Assembly: GCF_004359545.1 (NCBI RefSeq)
Contig: NZ_SCWB01000002.1
Coordinates: forward strand, 1-64,000
DNA from: Macrococcus lamae
Lineage (GTDB): Bacteria > Bacillota > Bacilli > Staphylococcales > Staphylococcaceae
Reading direction: 5' to 3'
Length of the DNA stretch: 64,000 nucleotides
The stretch's first letter is position 1, and the number at the start of each line of letters is the position of its first letter. A program made the position numbers and the translations under genes. Below the pieces are notes generated by a model. The model had not been told where the DNA came from. It saw only the letters and a list, made by a program, of their open reading frames with translations, and searched no databases. Of the stretch, positions 16,368 through 25,531 are shown one piece after another.

Positions 16368-17414
16368 ATGAAAGACAATAAAACCATAAAACGGATTAAC
16401 TGCAATGAAATAGATAAATTTAAAGGACAGCTGATTGATGTACGCGAACCTTTTGAAGTTGAATTAGGTGCTATTAAAGGCGCAAAGAATATCCCTCTTG
16501 GAAATCTAGAAAATGAATTAGCTCAGATTGATAAAAATGAACCTATAGCAGTTTACTGTCAAGTAGGTAAACGAGGTGCAAAGGCAGCAGAACTGCTGCA
16601 AAATCATGGGTACAATGTTGTAAATCTCGAAGGGGGTTACAAATCATATCATTCTTCAGAGCCGCTCGTTATAAATAGTAATCGGACCATTAAAGACAAT
16701 AGGAAGTTTATTGAAGCAAGTGGCATGCAATGCCCAGGTCCTATTTTAAAAGTCAAAGAAAATATCGATGATATGCAAGACGGCGAGCAGCTTGAGATTC
16801 ATGTCACTGATACAGGTTTCTGCTCAGACATTGAAGCATGGGCTACAGCTACTGGAAATCGTGTAATCAGTAATGAGATAGAGAATAATAAGGTGAAGGC
16901 AGTAATTGAAAAAGGAAATATTAATCAGCCAAAGCTCGTTGAGACTAAAGATGGGGCCACAATGGTTGTATTCAGTGGAGACTTAGACAAAGCACTCGCA
17001 TCATTTATCATTGCGACTGGTGCTGCTTCCTATGGGAAAGAAGTAACCATGTTCTTCACTTTCTGGGGGCTAAATGTCATAAAAAAACAAGATGTGAAAA
17101 CAAATAAAAAAGGTCTTGATAAAGTTTTTTCATATATGATGCCGAAACATGCCGGAAAGCTGCCTATTTCTAAAATGAACATGGGTGGTATAGGATCCCG
17201 TATGATTCGTTACGTTATGAATGAAAAGAAAGTAGACTCACTGGAAATTATGATTGCGAAAGCACAGTCTATGGGTGTAAAAATGGTCGCATGCACGATG
17301 AGCATGGATATTATGTCAGTGACAAAAGAAGAGTTGATTGACGACGTTTCATATGGTGGAGTAGCTACTTATCTGGGCGACACAGAACGTGCCAACTTAA
17401 ATTTATTTATATAA
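16368..17414 (+). CDS. cstA: CstA: rhodanese-TusA-DsrE sulfurtransferase fusion
   Basis: A 348-residue three-domain sulfur carrier. An N-terminal rhodanese domain holds Cys64 (AVYCQVGKRG), a TusA-like domain holds Cys122 (ASGMQCPGPI), and a C-terminal DsrE/peroxiredoxin-like domain holds a candidate Cys309 (VACTMSMD). All three cysteines can carry persulfide in the S. aureus homologue, which has about the same length. ATG 16368 follows GAAGGAGGAAAAA; an in-frame TTG 16353 lies before that site. It is first in the operon with cstB and under three CstR-type operators. Its job is to pass or collect persulfide sulfur in the cytoplasm. Confidence 0.9.
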   Translation: MKDNKTIKRINCNEIDKFKGQLIDVREPFEVELGAIKGAKNIPLGNLENELAQIDKNEPIAVYCQVGKRGAKAAELLQNHGYNVVNLEGGYKSYHSSEPLVINSNRTIKDNRKFIEASGMQCPGPILKVKENIDDMQDGEQLEIHVTDTGFCSDIEAWATATGNRVISNEIENNKVKAVIEKGNINQPKLVETKDGATMVVFSGDLDKALASFIIATGAASYGKEVTMFFTFWGLNVIKKQDVKTNKKGLDKVFSYMMPKHAGKLPISKMNMGGIGSRMIRYVMNEKKVDSLEIMIAKAQSMGVKMVACTMSMDIMSVTKEELIDDVSYGGVATYLGDTERANLNLFI

Positions 17415-17438
17415 AAATAAAGAATCAGGAGGGATATT

Positions 17439-18770
17439 ATGTATTTTAAATCATTTTTTAATCAACCTTTAGCACAAATGTCTTATTTAGTGGGATGTCA
17501 AAAAACGGGTGAGGCTATCCTTATTGATCCGCTTAGAGATTTGACACCTTATATAGAAGCAGCAGAAAAAGAGAACTTGTCAATTAACTATGTAACTGAG
17601 ACACATATTCATGCCGATTTTGCTTCAGGTTTAAGAGAAGCAGCTGTAATATTAAATGCTCAAGCTTTTGTTTCGGGGCATGGTGGCGATGACTGGAAGT
17701 ACAAGCAATTACCAGACCAAGCAGTAACTTTAACAGATGGCTATGTAATAAAAATCGGAAATGTTAAACTGGAAGTCATTCATACGCCTGGCCATACACC
17801 TGAAAGCATCAGTTTTCTGCTGACAGATCATCATTCAAAAGCACCAATGGGTTTATTTACTGGAGACTTCATGTTTGTCGGTGACGTCGGGCGTCCCGAT
17901 TTACTGGAAACAGCCGCAGGAATGAAAAATACAACAGCACTTGGGGCAAAACAAATGTTTGCATCTATTGGTAAAATAAAAAATTTGCCGGATTATCTAC
18001 AAATTTGGCCAGGACATGGTGCAGGAAGTGCATGTGGAAAATCGCTTGGTGCTGTTCCAATGTCAACACTTGGTTACGAAAAAGAGAACAACTGGGCGTT
18101 TCAATATAATGATGAAGATCAATTTATTGATGCATTGATAAGTGAGCAACCTGAGCCACCTTACTATTTTAAAGAAATGAAACACATTAACCGTGATGGT
18201 GTTAATCTCTATAACAATGATATAATTGCTCCTATTTCAAAACTAAATTCATTAGCATTAACGATTGACCTCAGACAAAAAGAACTATTTTCTGAGAATA
18301 TGAGTAATGGAATAAATATACCTTACAATAAAAAATTTATCGGATTCGTCGGTTGGTATTTGGATTATGATATGGAACTGCAGTTTATAGGTGATTATGA
18401 AGAAGTACAAAAGGCAGCAGCAGAACTTAAATTAATCGGTTTTGATCGTGTATCAGGGTATATGCCAACAAATAAAATAAGAGGAAAAAGATACGAACAG
18501 ATCGAGCCAGAAGTGTTTAAATCGCTTGATAAGAAGATTAATATTCTAGATGTCAGAACCGATCAGGAATGGAATGATTCACATTTTGATGAAGCAGCAC
18601 ATCTTCATTACGGGAAACTCTTAAATGAAACAGTTCCTTATGAGAAAGATCAGACAATTTATGTTCATTGCCAGTCAGGCGTTAGAAGTGCTATTGCAAT
18701 AAGCGTATTGAAAAAACAAGGTTATGACCATGTGATCAATATAAAAGACGGATATAGTGCAATTCGTTAA
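17439..18770 (+). CDS. cstB: CstB: persulfide dioxygenase-rhodanese fusion
   Basis: A 443-residue fusion. The N-terminal metallo-beta-lactamase domain has the metal motif THIHADFASG (His56, His58, Asp60), HTPGHTPES and GDFMFVGDVGRPDL, as in ETHE1-type Fe(II) persulfide dioxygenases. A middle pseudo-rhodanese region and a C-terminal rhodanese with Cys411 (VHCQSGVRS) follow. A cysteine near residue 200 (GSACGKS) matches the reactive thiol known from S. aureus CstB, which converts persulfide to thiosulfate. No sulfide:quinone reductase follows here; the operon ends in a terminator, whereas in S. aureus sqr is the next gene. Confidence 0.9.
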   Translation: MYFKSFFNQPLAQMSYLVGCQKTGEAILIDPLRDLTPYIEAAEKENLSINYVTETHIHADFASGLREAAVILNAQAFVSGHGGDDWKYKQLPDQAVTLTDGYVIKIGNVKLEVIHTPGHTPESISFLLTDHHSKAPMGLFTGDFMFVGDVGRPDLLETAAGMKNTTALGAKQMFASIGKIKNLPDYLQIWPGHGAGSACGKSLGAVPMSTLGYEKENNWAFQYNDEDQFIDALISEQPEPPYYFKEMKHINRDGVNLYNNDIIAPISKLNSLALTIDLRQKELFSENMSNGINIPYNKKFIGFVGWYLDYDMELQFIGDYEEVQKAAAELKLIGFDRVSGYMPTNKIRGKRYEQIEPEVFKSLDKKINILDVRTDQEWNDSHFDEAAHLHYGKLLNETVPYEKDQTIYVHCQSGVRSAIAISVLKKQGYDHVINIKDGYSAIR

Positions 18771-18786
18771 TAAAGAGATTAAAAGA

Positions 18787-18866
18787 AAAAAGCTTTCTTC
18801 GAAACTCTCACACGGCGATTCCGACCGGAAGCTTCCGTGTGAAAGGACTTTGAAGAAAGTTTTTTT
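18787..18866. terminator. Long nested hairpin terminator
   Basis: Three nested stems: CTTTCTTC/GAAGAAAG (18793-18800 with 18852-18859), TCACACGG/CCGTGTGA (18808-18815 with 18835-18842) and inner TTCCG/CGGAA (18819-18830), with A and T runs outside. It separates cstB from the convergent PH-like gene. Confidence 0.75.
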
Positions 18867-18880
18867 ATATTCTAGTCTAT

Positions 18881-19219
18881 TTACAATAGTAATTGATTCA
18901 CCTTATTCACAAATTCTCTTCCAGCTTTTTTATCAATTTGATTGATTAGATGACTGTCGCCGTTCTTTAAATAGATGACGAGTCGATGGTTGATAATCAT
19001 AGAACCAAATTTGACAGTTTTAATATCGTTTAACTCAAATGAATTTTCGACTTCTTTGCCTTTCAATAATCCGACTGCTGACCAGAATATCCGTTGATTC
19101 GTCAAAGTAATGAATCCTGGATAAGACGTATATAAATCATCTCCATACTGCATAGCCCCTTCAGTTTTGAAAATGATCTGTTCATCGGGCCTCAAACTTG
19201 TTGACGTTTCTACTGACAT
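18881..19219 (-). CDS. Small PH/GRAM-like domain protein
   Basis: A 112-residue soluble protein with the pattern of a bacterial PH-like or GRAM domain: LRPDEQIIFKTEGA, a strand ending in ITLTNQRIFWS, then FELNDIKTVKFG and a final helix REFVNKVNQLLL. Such domains are found alone or on membrane-bound stress proteins and bind lipids or peptides; the function of this one is unknown. The start follows AGGAGGCGGTTTA. No membrane helix is seen. It is a single gene, convergent with cstB. Confidence 0.6.
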   Translation of the reverse strand: MSVETSTSLRPDEQIIFKTEGAMQYGDDLYTSYPGFITLTNQRIFWSAVGLLKGKEVENSFELNDIKTVKFGSMIINHRLVIYLKNGDSHLINQIDKKAGREFVNKVNQLLL

Positions 19220-19376
19220 TAAACCGCCTCCTTATAATACCTTTATTTTACAGTATTTAATCGCTGTTTAAAAGAATTGAGCGAGTTATGAAATATCATC
19301 ATTATCAACTTGAAAATTAACGGACTACACTTTAAGCTGATTATAATGTGTAAAAAATAACTATTGGAGAGAAACG

Positions 19377-19973
19377 ATGACTGAAAACGACAATCATATC
19401 AAAATTGACAAGTTCTTTAATAAGGAAAGCCAGTGGAAAGCGTTATACAACGAGCTGCGTAGTATTATTAAAGAGACAGAACTTAATGAGGACTTTAAAT
19501 GGATGCATCCATGCTATACTTTGAACGGTAAAAATGTAGTACTGATTCATGGGTTTAAGGACTACGCGGCACTATTGTTCCATAAAGGCGTATTGATGGA
19601 TGATTCTGAAAAGATTCTTATTCAACAGACTGAAAATGTGCAGGCTGCCAGACAACTTCGCTTTACAACTACTTCAGATGTTACTGACCACAGAGAGACG
19701 ATTAAAACGTATATAATGAATGCCATTGAAATCGAAAAGAGTGGCCGAAAAATTGAAATGAAACCACATGAAAGCTATGAATTACCCGAAGAAATGACTG
19801 TTAAATTTAAAGAAGATGCTGAACTTGAGGAAGCATTTTATCAACTAACTCCTGGTCGTCAACGTGCTTATATCATGAATATTTCTCAGGCAAAGCAATC
19901 TTCCACTAGAACAGCGAGGCTCGAAAAGTATACTTCTAAAATCTTAGAAGGTAAAGGATTAAATGACAGATAA
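19377..19973 (+). CDS. YdeI-like DUF1801/OmdA protein
   Basis: A 198-residue protein joining two small domains often found together: an N-terminal DUF1801 domain (residues 15-120, with EDFKWMHPCYTLNGKNVVLI and FKDYAALLFHKG) and a C-terminal OmdA/YdeI helical segment (about residues 150-195, with AFYQLTPGRQRAYIM and ISQAKQSSTRTARLEK). B. subtilis YdeI has the same build. The biochemical role is not settled; the related YdhG protein is reported as an iron chaperone. The start follows GGAGAGAAACG. A single-domain relative is encoded at 29404-29775. Confidence 0.8.
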   Translation: MTENDNHIKIDKFFNKESQWKALYNELRSIIKETELNEDFKWMHPCYTLNGKNVVLIHGFKDYAALLFHKGVLMDDSEKILIQQTENVQAARQLRFTTTSDVTDHRETIKTYIMNAIEIEKSGRKIEMKPHESYELPEEMTVKFKEDAELEEAFYQLTPGRQRAYIMNISQAKQSSTRTARLEKYTSKILEGKGLNDR

Positions 19974-20068
19974 AAGCATCCATTTATTATTCTTATTGAG
20001 ATGTTGACGGCGCTGTGATAATAATAGTATGAAAACCTTTACATTATTATTACTAGGAGGTATTACCA

Positions 20069-21679
20069 GTGGAATATTTATGGCAGAAACCAGCAGATAG
20101 AGAAGCTTTGCTTAAACAGTTAGTAAAGCATCATAGTATTACACGTTCAGAAGGAGAAAAATCATTTCCGCATTTAGTGAAAGATTTGCTGCTTCAGCTT
20201 GATTACTTCAAGCAGAACAACAACCAAATCATTCTTTCACCGACAGGAGATGGCAGAAATTCTTTACTCGGTTATTACAAAGCACCCATATCAAAGAAGA
20301 CGATTATACTGATTAGCCATTACGATACAGTTGGTATTGAAGATTTCAGTGATTACCAGGAGATTGCTTTTGACATGGATGCTGTGACTGAGGCGTTCAG
20401 TAAAGATGCTTCTTATTTAGATCAATCTGCAATAGAAGATTTGAACAGCAGTGAGTATTATTTTGGTCGTGGCTCTATGGATATGAAACCTGGATTAATG
20501 CTGCATCTATCAATCATTGAAAAAGCTATTATAGAGTCATGGGATGTCAATCTCATTCTTCTGACAGTACCTGACGAAGAAGTGAACTCACTAGGCATGC
20601 GTACGGCGATGACTTGTCTGAATCAACTTCGTCAGGCTGAAGAATTGGAAATCGAACTGCATTTGAACAGTGAGCCAACCTTCCAGCAGCGGTCGACTGA
20701 TCCTGCCCATTATGTCTATTCTGGATCCATCGGTAAAATTATGCCTGCTGTATTATGTTACGGCAGAGAAACGCATGTTGGAACTCCGATGAGCGGCATT
20801 AGTTCGAACTTTATGTTGAGTTACATCAACCAGGCCATGGAATTCAATATGCAGTTCAAGGAATACTTTGAAGATGAAGTAACACCACTTCCTGTATCAC
20901 TGATGAATAAAGATCTGAAGGATTATTATGACGTTCAGACACCATTCCGTTCAGCAGCACTGTTCAATGTCTTTTTATTTAAACAGACAGCTGCTGATGT
21001 GTTTACAACTTTTAATACTATTGTGGCTGATGCAGTTAAGAACTGCGAAGAACATTACAATCAGATTATGACAGCAGAAGAAGTCGATTATCTCGTTGAA
21101 ATTCCTGTGCTGACATACGAGGAATTCGTGAAAGAAGCAGTTAATCAATTCGGTAAAGCGCGTATAGAAGAGGAAATAAACAGTGTGCTTACTGCTTATC
21201 CAGAACTATATCTTCAGAATATCCATGTCGTTGACCACTTGATGACCTTGTGCAAATCGATTACGCCAGCTGTTGTCACATTCTTTGCACCACCGTATTA
21301 TCCGGCTGTCAATTCTTCATTTGAGCCGCTGATTGAATCATTAGTTGCTACTGTTAATGACACTTCTATGAGAGAATTTAAACGCGAAAGTAAGCGTCTG
21401 CATTACTTCAATGGTATCAGCGATTTAAGTTACGCAAAGTATGATGCTGATAGCACGAGTGATGCAATTTACGAGAATAATACTCCGTCATTTAAAGAGA
21501 CATATCATATTCCATTTGCCGATATTCGTGACAATAATGCTCCTGTCTTCAACTGTGGACCAATAGGCAAGGACGCGCATAAAGTAACAGAGCGTATCAA
21601 TAAGAAAAATGCATTTGAAGAATTACCAGTATTGCTTGAAACATTGATTAAAGAACACTTTCTTGTGAAGGTTCAATAA
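20069..21679 (+). CDS. RocB-like M20 family metallopeptidase
   Basis: A 536-residue protein resembling RocB, an M20-family zinc peptidase-like protein named for its link to arginine use in Bacillus. Metal-site motifs are LISHYDTVG (about residue 86), GRGSMDMKPGLM (about 133, with the catalytic-site Asp) and VPDEEVNSLGMRT (about 172, with the Glu-Glu pair). The length is far above ordinary M20 enzymes but fits RocB. GTG start preceded by AGGAGGTATTACCA. The reaction is not established. No arginine catabolic genes lie nearby, so the link to arginine is not supported by context here. Confidence 0.8.
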   Translation: MEYLWQKPADREALLKQLVKHHSITRSEGEKSFPHLVKDLLLQLDYFKQNNNQIILSPTGDGRNSLLGYYKAPISKKTIILISHYDTVGIEDFSDYQEIAFDMDAVTEAFSKDASYLDQSAIEDLNSSEYYFGRGSMDMKPGLMLHLSIIEKAIIESWDVNLILLTVPDEEVNSLGMRTAMTCLNQLRQAEELEIELHLNSEPTFQQRSTDPAHYVYSGSIGKIMPAVLCYGRETHVGTPMSGISSNFMLSYINQAMEFNMQFKEYFEDEVTPLPVSLMNKDLKDYYDVQTPFRSAALFNVFLFKQTAADVFTTFNTIVADAVKNCEEHYNQIMTAEEVDYLVEIPVLTYEEFVKEAVNQFGKARIEEEINSVLTAYPELYLQNIHVVDHLMTLCKSITPAVVTFFAPPYYPAVNSSFEPLIESLVATVNDTSMREFKRESKRLHYFNGISDLSYAKYDADSTSDAIYENNTPSFKETYHIPFADIRDNNAPVFNCGPIGKDAHKVTERINKKNAFEELPVLLETLIKEHFLVKVQ

Positions 21680-21727
21680 CTGGGTATTAGGGTAAGAGTC
21701 TCGTATAAAAAGACGGGAGGGATAACT

Positions 21728-22195
21728 TTGAGTGAATTTTACAGTGAGCCGTTGTCGTCTGCCTATACAAAGCAGAGTCGATGGTCGGGGTTTCTCTTTG
21801 GATTCGGCCTTGTCGCTTTTCTCGATGAAACGGTATTTCATCAACTCTTGCACTGGCATCATTTCTATGATAAATCAACACCTGACATTGGACTTGTATC
21901 AGACGGATTTTTAAACTCAATGGCCGGCTTCGCCATGATTTTTGGTTTATTCCTGCTGGCTGATTTCAGACGCCGTCATCTGATGGACTGGAAATTCTGG
22001 ATTAGTCATATGCTCATGGGAATGGGAACATTTCAGCTGTTTGATGGAACAGTCAATCATAAGTTGTTTGGGATTCATCAGATCAGATATGTCGACAATC
22101 TGATTGTCTACGATATCATCTGGTTGATAATCGCCGTGCTGCTGATTATTACTGGATTTTTATTATCAAGAAGTGCGCTGAAGCAAGGTAAGTAA
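21728..22195 (+). CDS. DUF2243 membrane protein
   Basis: A 155-residue membrane protein of the DUF2243 family with about four helices. The sequence GFLFGFGLVAFLDETVFHQLLHWHHFYD, within residues 17-45, is rich in His and acidic residues at helix ends, as expected of a metal- or heme-handling membrane protein. A TTG start (21728) with GGGAGGGATAAC upstream is chosen. Its stop codon directly precedes the start of the CtaG-like gene, so the pair is coupled. The family often sits beside CtaG-like genes, which suggests a role in copper handling or oxidase assembly. This is inferred from context. Confidence 0.75.
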   Translation: MSEFYSEPLSSAYTKQSRWSGFLFGFGLVAFLDETVFHQLLHWHHFYDKSTPDIGLVSDGFLNSMAGFAMIFGLFLLADFRRRHLMDWKFWISHMLMGMGTFQLFDGTVNHKLFGIHQIRYVDNLIVYDIIWLIIAVLLIITGFLLSRSALKQGK

Positions 22196-22984
22196 ATGCA
22201 TCATTCAATGAATCATAGTATGATGCCGTTACCTGTTTCACTGTTGATTTTATCGGCTGCAGGCGCATTAATTATTTGCTATCTTCATCTGATGATGCGT
22301 TCAAATCAGCAGTCTCGATTACGAAAGTGGCCGATTTACAGAGCGGTGCTATGGGTGGCCGGTATCATTATAGCAGCGTGTGTTGTTGTTGGTCCGCTTG
22401 CTGAGCATATGCATCAAAGCTTTGTTCTTCACATGTATGGACATCTGATGCTTGGCATGCTGTCACCGTTATTGTTATTGTTAGCTGCACCTATGACATT
22501 ACTGCTCCGAAGTTTAAAAGTACACCATGCAAGGCAAGTCACAAAATTATTATCGACTAGCTATTTTAGAATAATCACTCATCCTGTCACGGCTGCAGTG
22601 CTGAATGTTGGGGGATTGTGGCTCTTATACCGCACACCTCTTTACCAGATGATGCATGAATCACTGCTGATTTATCTGCTGATACATTTTCATGTATTTT
22701 TAGCTGGCTATTTGTTTACAGCAGCAATCATTTATATCGATCCGATTTCACATCGCTATAGTTTCAGATATCGGGCTATTGTGCTGATACTGGCACTTGG
22801 TATTCATCAAATTCTATCCAAGTCACTGTATCCATATCCGCCGGCAGGTGTAGACCGGTTTGATGCGGAAATCGGTGCACAAGTCATGTACTATGGCGGT
22901 GGTGTTATTGATTACATGCTGATTTTTCTGCTATGTCTCGACTGGTATAAAGCGGTAAGACCCAGAAATATAATAAAACCTTGA
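22196..22984 (+). CDS. CtaG-like cytochrome c oxidase assembly protein
   Basis: A 262-residue membrane protein of the Caa3-type CtaG family (the Bacillus kind, not the Cox11 kind). It has about seven helices. Conserved His-rich segments are HMHQSFVLHMYGHLMLGM (about residues 73-90), LLIHFHVFLAGYLF and LGIHQILSK, plus the family-typical MYYGGGVIDYML near the end. Family members help insert or deliver copper to caa3 oxidase. The start lies directly after the DUF2243 stop codon. No oxidase subunit is encoded in the window, so the target enzyme is elsewhere. Confidence 0.82.
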   Translation: MHHSMNHSMMPLPVSLLILSAAGALIICYLHLMMRSNQQSRLRKWPIYRAVLWVAGIIIAACVVVGPLAEHMHQSFVLHMYGHLMLGMLSPLLLLLAAPMTLLLRSLKVHHARQVTKLLSTSYFRIITHPVTAAVLNVGGLWLLYRTPLYQMMHESLLIYLLIHFHVFLAGYLFTAAIIYIDPISHRYSFRYRAIVLILALGIHQILSKSLYPYPPAGVDRFDAEIGAQVMYYGGGVIDYMLIFLLCLDWYKAVRPRNIIKP

Positions 22985-23021
22985 AAAATGAGCTCAATGC
23001 TCTTTTTTCAAGGTTTTATTA
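22972..23021. terminator. Bidirectional terminator embedded in the mprF 3' end
   Basis: AATAAAACCTTGAAAAA pairs with TTTTTTCAAGGTTTTATT, enclosing GAGC-TCAAT-GCTC. It serves the ctaG-like gene, and on the other strand it contains the last codons and stop (22994-22996) of mprF. Confidence 0.75.
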
Positions 23022-25528
23022 ATGGTTAGACTGACGCGTATGAGGTTCCATGTAAGAGATGTATATTTACGGTAAGCAAGATAGCGGCTCTGCCATAAAG
23101 GATTATATTTTTCTTTGTATTTTCTTAAACCTTGAAAGCTATAACGATGATTGAAATGCTCAAAGACGTTCCCTGCTATTTTTTCTCTGAAAAATGCATG
23201 TTTGTTTCGGCCGACATTCGATAATGTCGCCATGCCCATATTGAAGTAGGAATACCCCTCCTGCTGAGCGTACTGCAGCATATTTAAATATAAAACATCC
23301 ATCATCGGCATCTCAACCTCTGGATTCCATCGTATTAAATCCACAGATAATGTCTGCTGATAATAGGTTGGCATCAATGAGCAGAATCCTGCGATCCCTT
23401 TATCATTCGATATAACAGCGACAGGTGCTTGATTAAGATAATCATGTGTAAAGGAACCCACTGAAAAACTCATTTCTTCTTTATCACCGAGCCACTTGTC
23501 ACTAACATGCTGTAACTGTAAATATAAGTCTTCAGATAACGGTGATTCGATGATATGGAATGTATAACCTTCTTTTTCTGCTTTATTCATAGTCGCTCGA
23601 AATGCCCGCTGTTTCTTACCGCTCAATGTAAAGGTTGATAAATCAATCAGCGCTTCTTCTCCCAATTTAAAAAATGTGTTACCGTATTCATGGAATAATG
23701 AAATATACTGCTGCTGTACCTGGTAGAAGACAATATCATGACCAAGAAACGTCGCCTGATCATAAAAATCGTTAAGCAGTGCTCTGAATGATTCTCTATC
23801 ACCAATAGGGTCTCCGAGCACAATGCAGGCATTCAAAGTTTTACGATACATCAGAAAGGCACTTTCACTTTCATTAACAAAAAATAATTTATCTCCGCTG
23901 AATGCGAGGTGGCTGACATAGTTTCCCCCATATTGTGAGATGATGGACTGAATGTTTTCCGGGTCAACAGCACTCGCCAATGTACAGTTATATTTTTTTT
24001 CGTAATAACAAGTTATGAGGCTCCCGGCAAGCAAATAGAGCAGTATAGCAAACCAACTCAGCGCACTCAGTAATGTCTGATCAAAGTTATTTACTTTTGA
24101 ACTGTATAGATCAAGCAGGTTAACAGTCAGCCACTGATTAACCAAAAGTATCGATGCGATCACTCCGAGGCTTATAATGACAGCCATTGGGGTAATACTC
24201 CGTTTAATATATTTGGAATGGCTGTACTTGAATCCCAGCATTAGCGTCAATAACGCGAGCCAAGTATATGAAATGATGGTTCCGTAAGATAGGGCAGTGG
24301 TTCCAATCAGTATCAACGTCGAAAAAATACTCATCAATATACCGCGTCTTGTACTATGCATCACTCCATTTGAACAGATGAGCAGTACGAGGCTTGCAGT
24401 GATATGAAAGACGATAATAATAGAATGATACGTATAAGCATTCGTATATATAGCATCATAGACAATGAGAAAATGATTGAAATAGTAAATGACGCTTGTA
24501 ATGATACAAAAAAATGAGAGCAGGATATCCTGCATTTGATAAGGCATCTCTTTTTGCAGTGCTTTAAAGAAAAATGTCGTTTCAGCTGCAGAACTAATGA
24601 GTTTATTATCTTCTAGATAAGATTTCGCAGGCTCTTTATAGACGATTATGGACAACATAAGAGCTACCAGAAACGGAAAGAAATAATAAACAGCTCTATA
24701 AAGTAACAAGGCAAGTAATGCTTGATCTTCAGGAATGCCGTAAGATTTAAGACTTATTAGCATCACAAGATCAAAAGCCCCGAAGCCTCCGGGAATCATG
24801 CTGACAATACCCGATAGAGCAGCAAGAACAAAGATGCCCATTAATGCAGTAAAACTGATGGTTACATGCAATTCTTGCAGAATGACATAAAATAACGTGA
24901 TGACACTTAGCCAGTCGAGCGCAGAGATAGCAGCAAACTGCAGACCGATCAAACGCTTATCTGGTATAGCAGGTTTCATCACCGAGATGATTAAATAAAT
25001 GAGTACATAAAGACTGGCGGCATAAATGACATATTGACTCCGGTTCGTTCGATGAATTAAAGATGAGATGTCGACAAAGCCGAGTATAATAAACAGACAC
25101 AGCAGGCTAAGTCCGCTTTACATCGACATCAATAGTAAAGTAATAGCTTTAGATAATTGTTTTTTGTCTGAAACATACGGTTGATAAGTAAAGAACCTTA
25201 AGCTGGCACCTATAAATCCCCCGAATCCAATCAGATTATTAAGCGCGTTAATAATATAGCTGGTAGCAGCCGTCTGTTTAAGAGAAGACTTGATGTTTAG
25301 CGCCCTGACAAGAGCAAAGTCATAAAGCGTTAAGACAAGGACTGATAAGAGCCCTAGAAGAATGAGTGTAACAAACGACCTCGTCGACATGGAACGAAAA
25401 GCAATAATCGTATGTCTGAAATCAATCGTTGATAGCTCTCTGACTAGCATAATACTGACAATGATAACAATTAAACTGACAGCAGAAATCTGTAAAGGCA
25501 TTTTTAATGTTTTACTGTTTAAATGCAT
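22994..25528 (-). pseudogene. mprF: mprF (lysyl-phosphatidylglycerol synthase/flippase) with an in-frame stop codon
   Basis: The full frame would encode about 844 residues, the length of S. aureus MprF (about 840), which lysinylates phosphatidylglycerol and flips it outward, giving resistance to cationic peptides. Codon 137 (25120-25118) is TAA. Reading continues in the same frame on both sides: LLLMSM before and SGLSLLCL after, where I recall ISMLTGLSLLSLL in S. aureus, so the stop replaces a Leu codon (one base, TTA to TAA). There is no frameshift. The downstream part is intact: membrane domain with SMIPGGFGAFDLV, then the synthase with QYGGNYVSHLAFSGDK and FNMGMATLSNVG. An ATG at 24982 could restart a 662-residue product that keeps the synthase domain. 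It lies 3 bp after the C39-like gene. Confidence 0.85.
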
Positions 25529-25531
25529 AAA

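Noticed and set aside
24982-25130. Apparent frameshift splitting mprF
   Set aside because: Both parts read in the same frame through 25118-25120, so a single stop codon explains the break without an indel.
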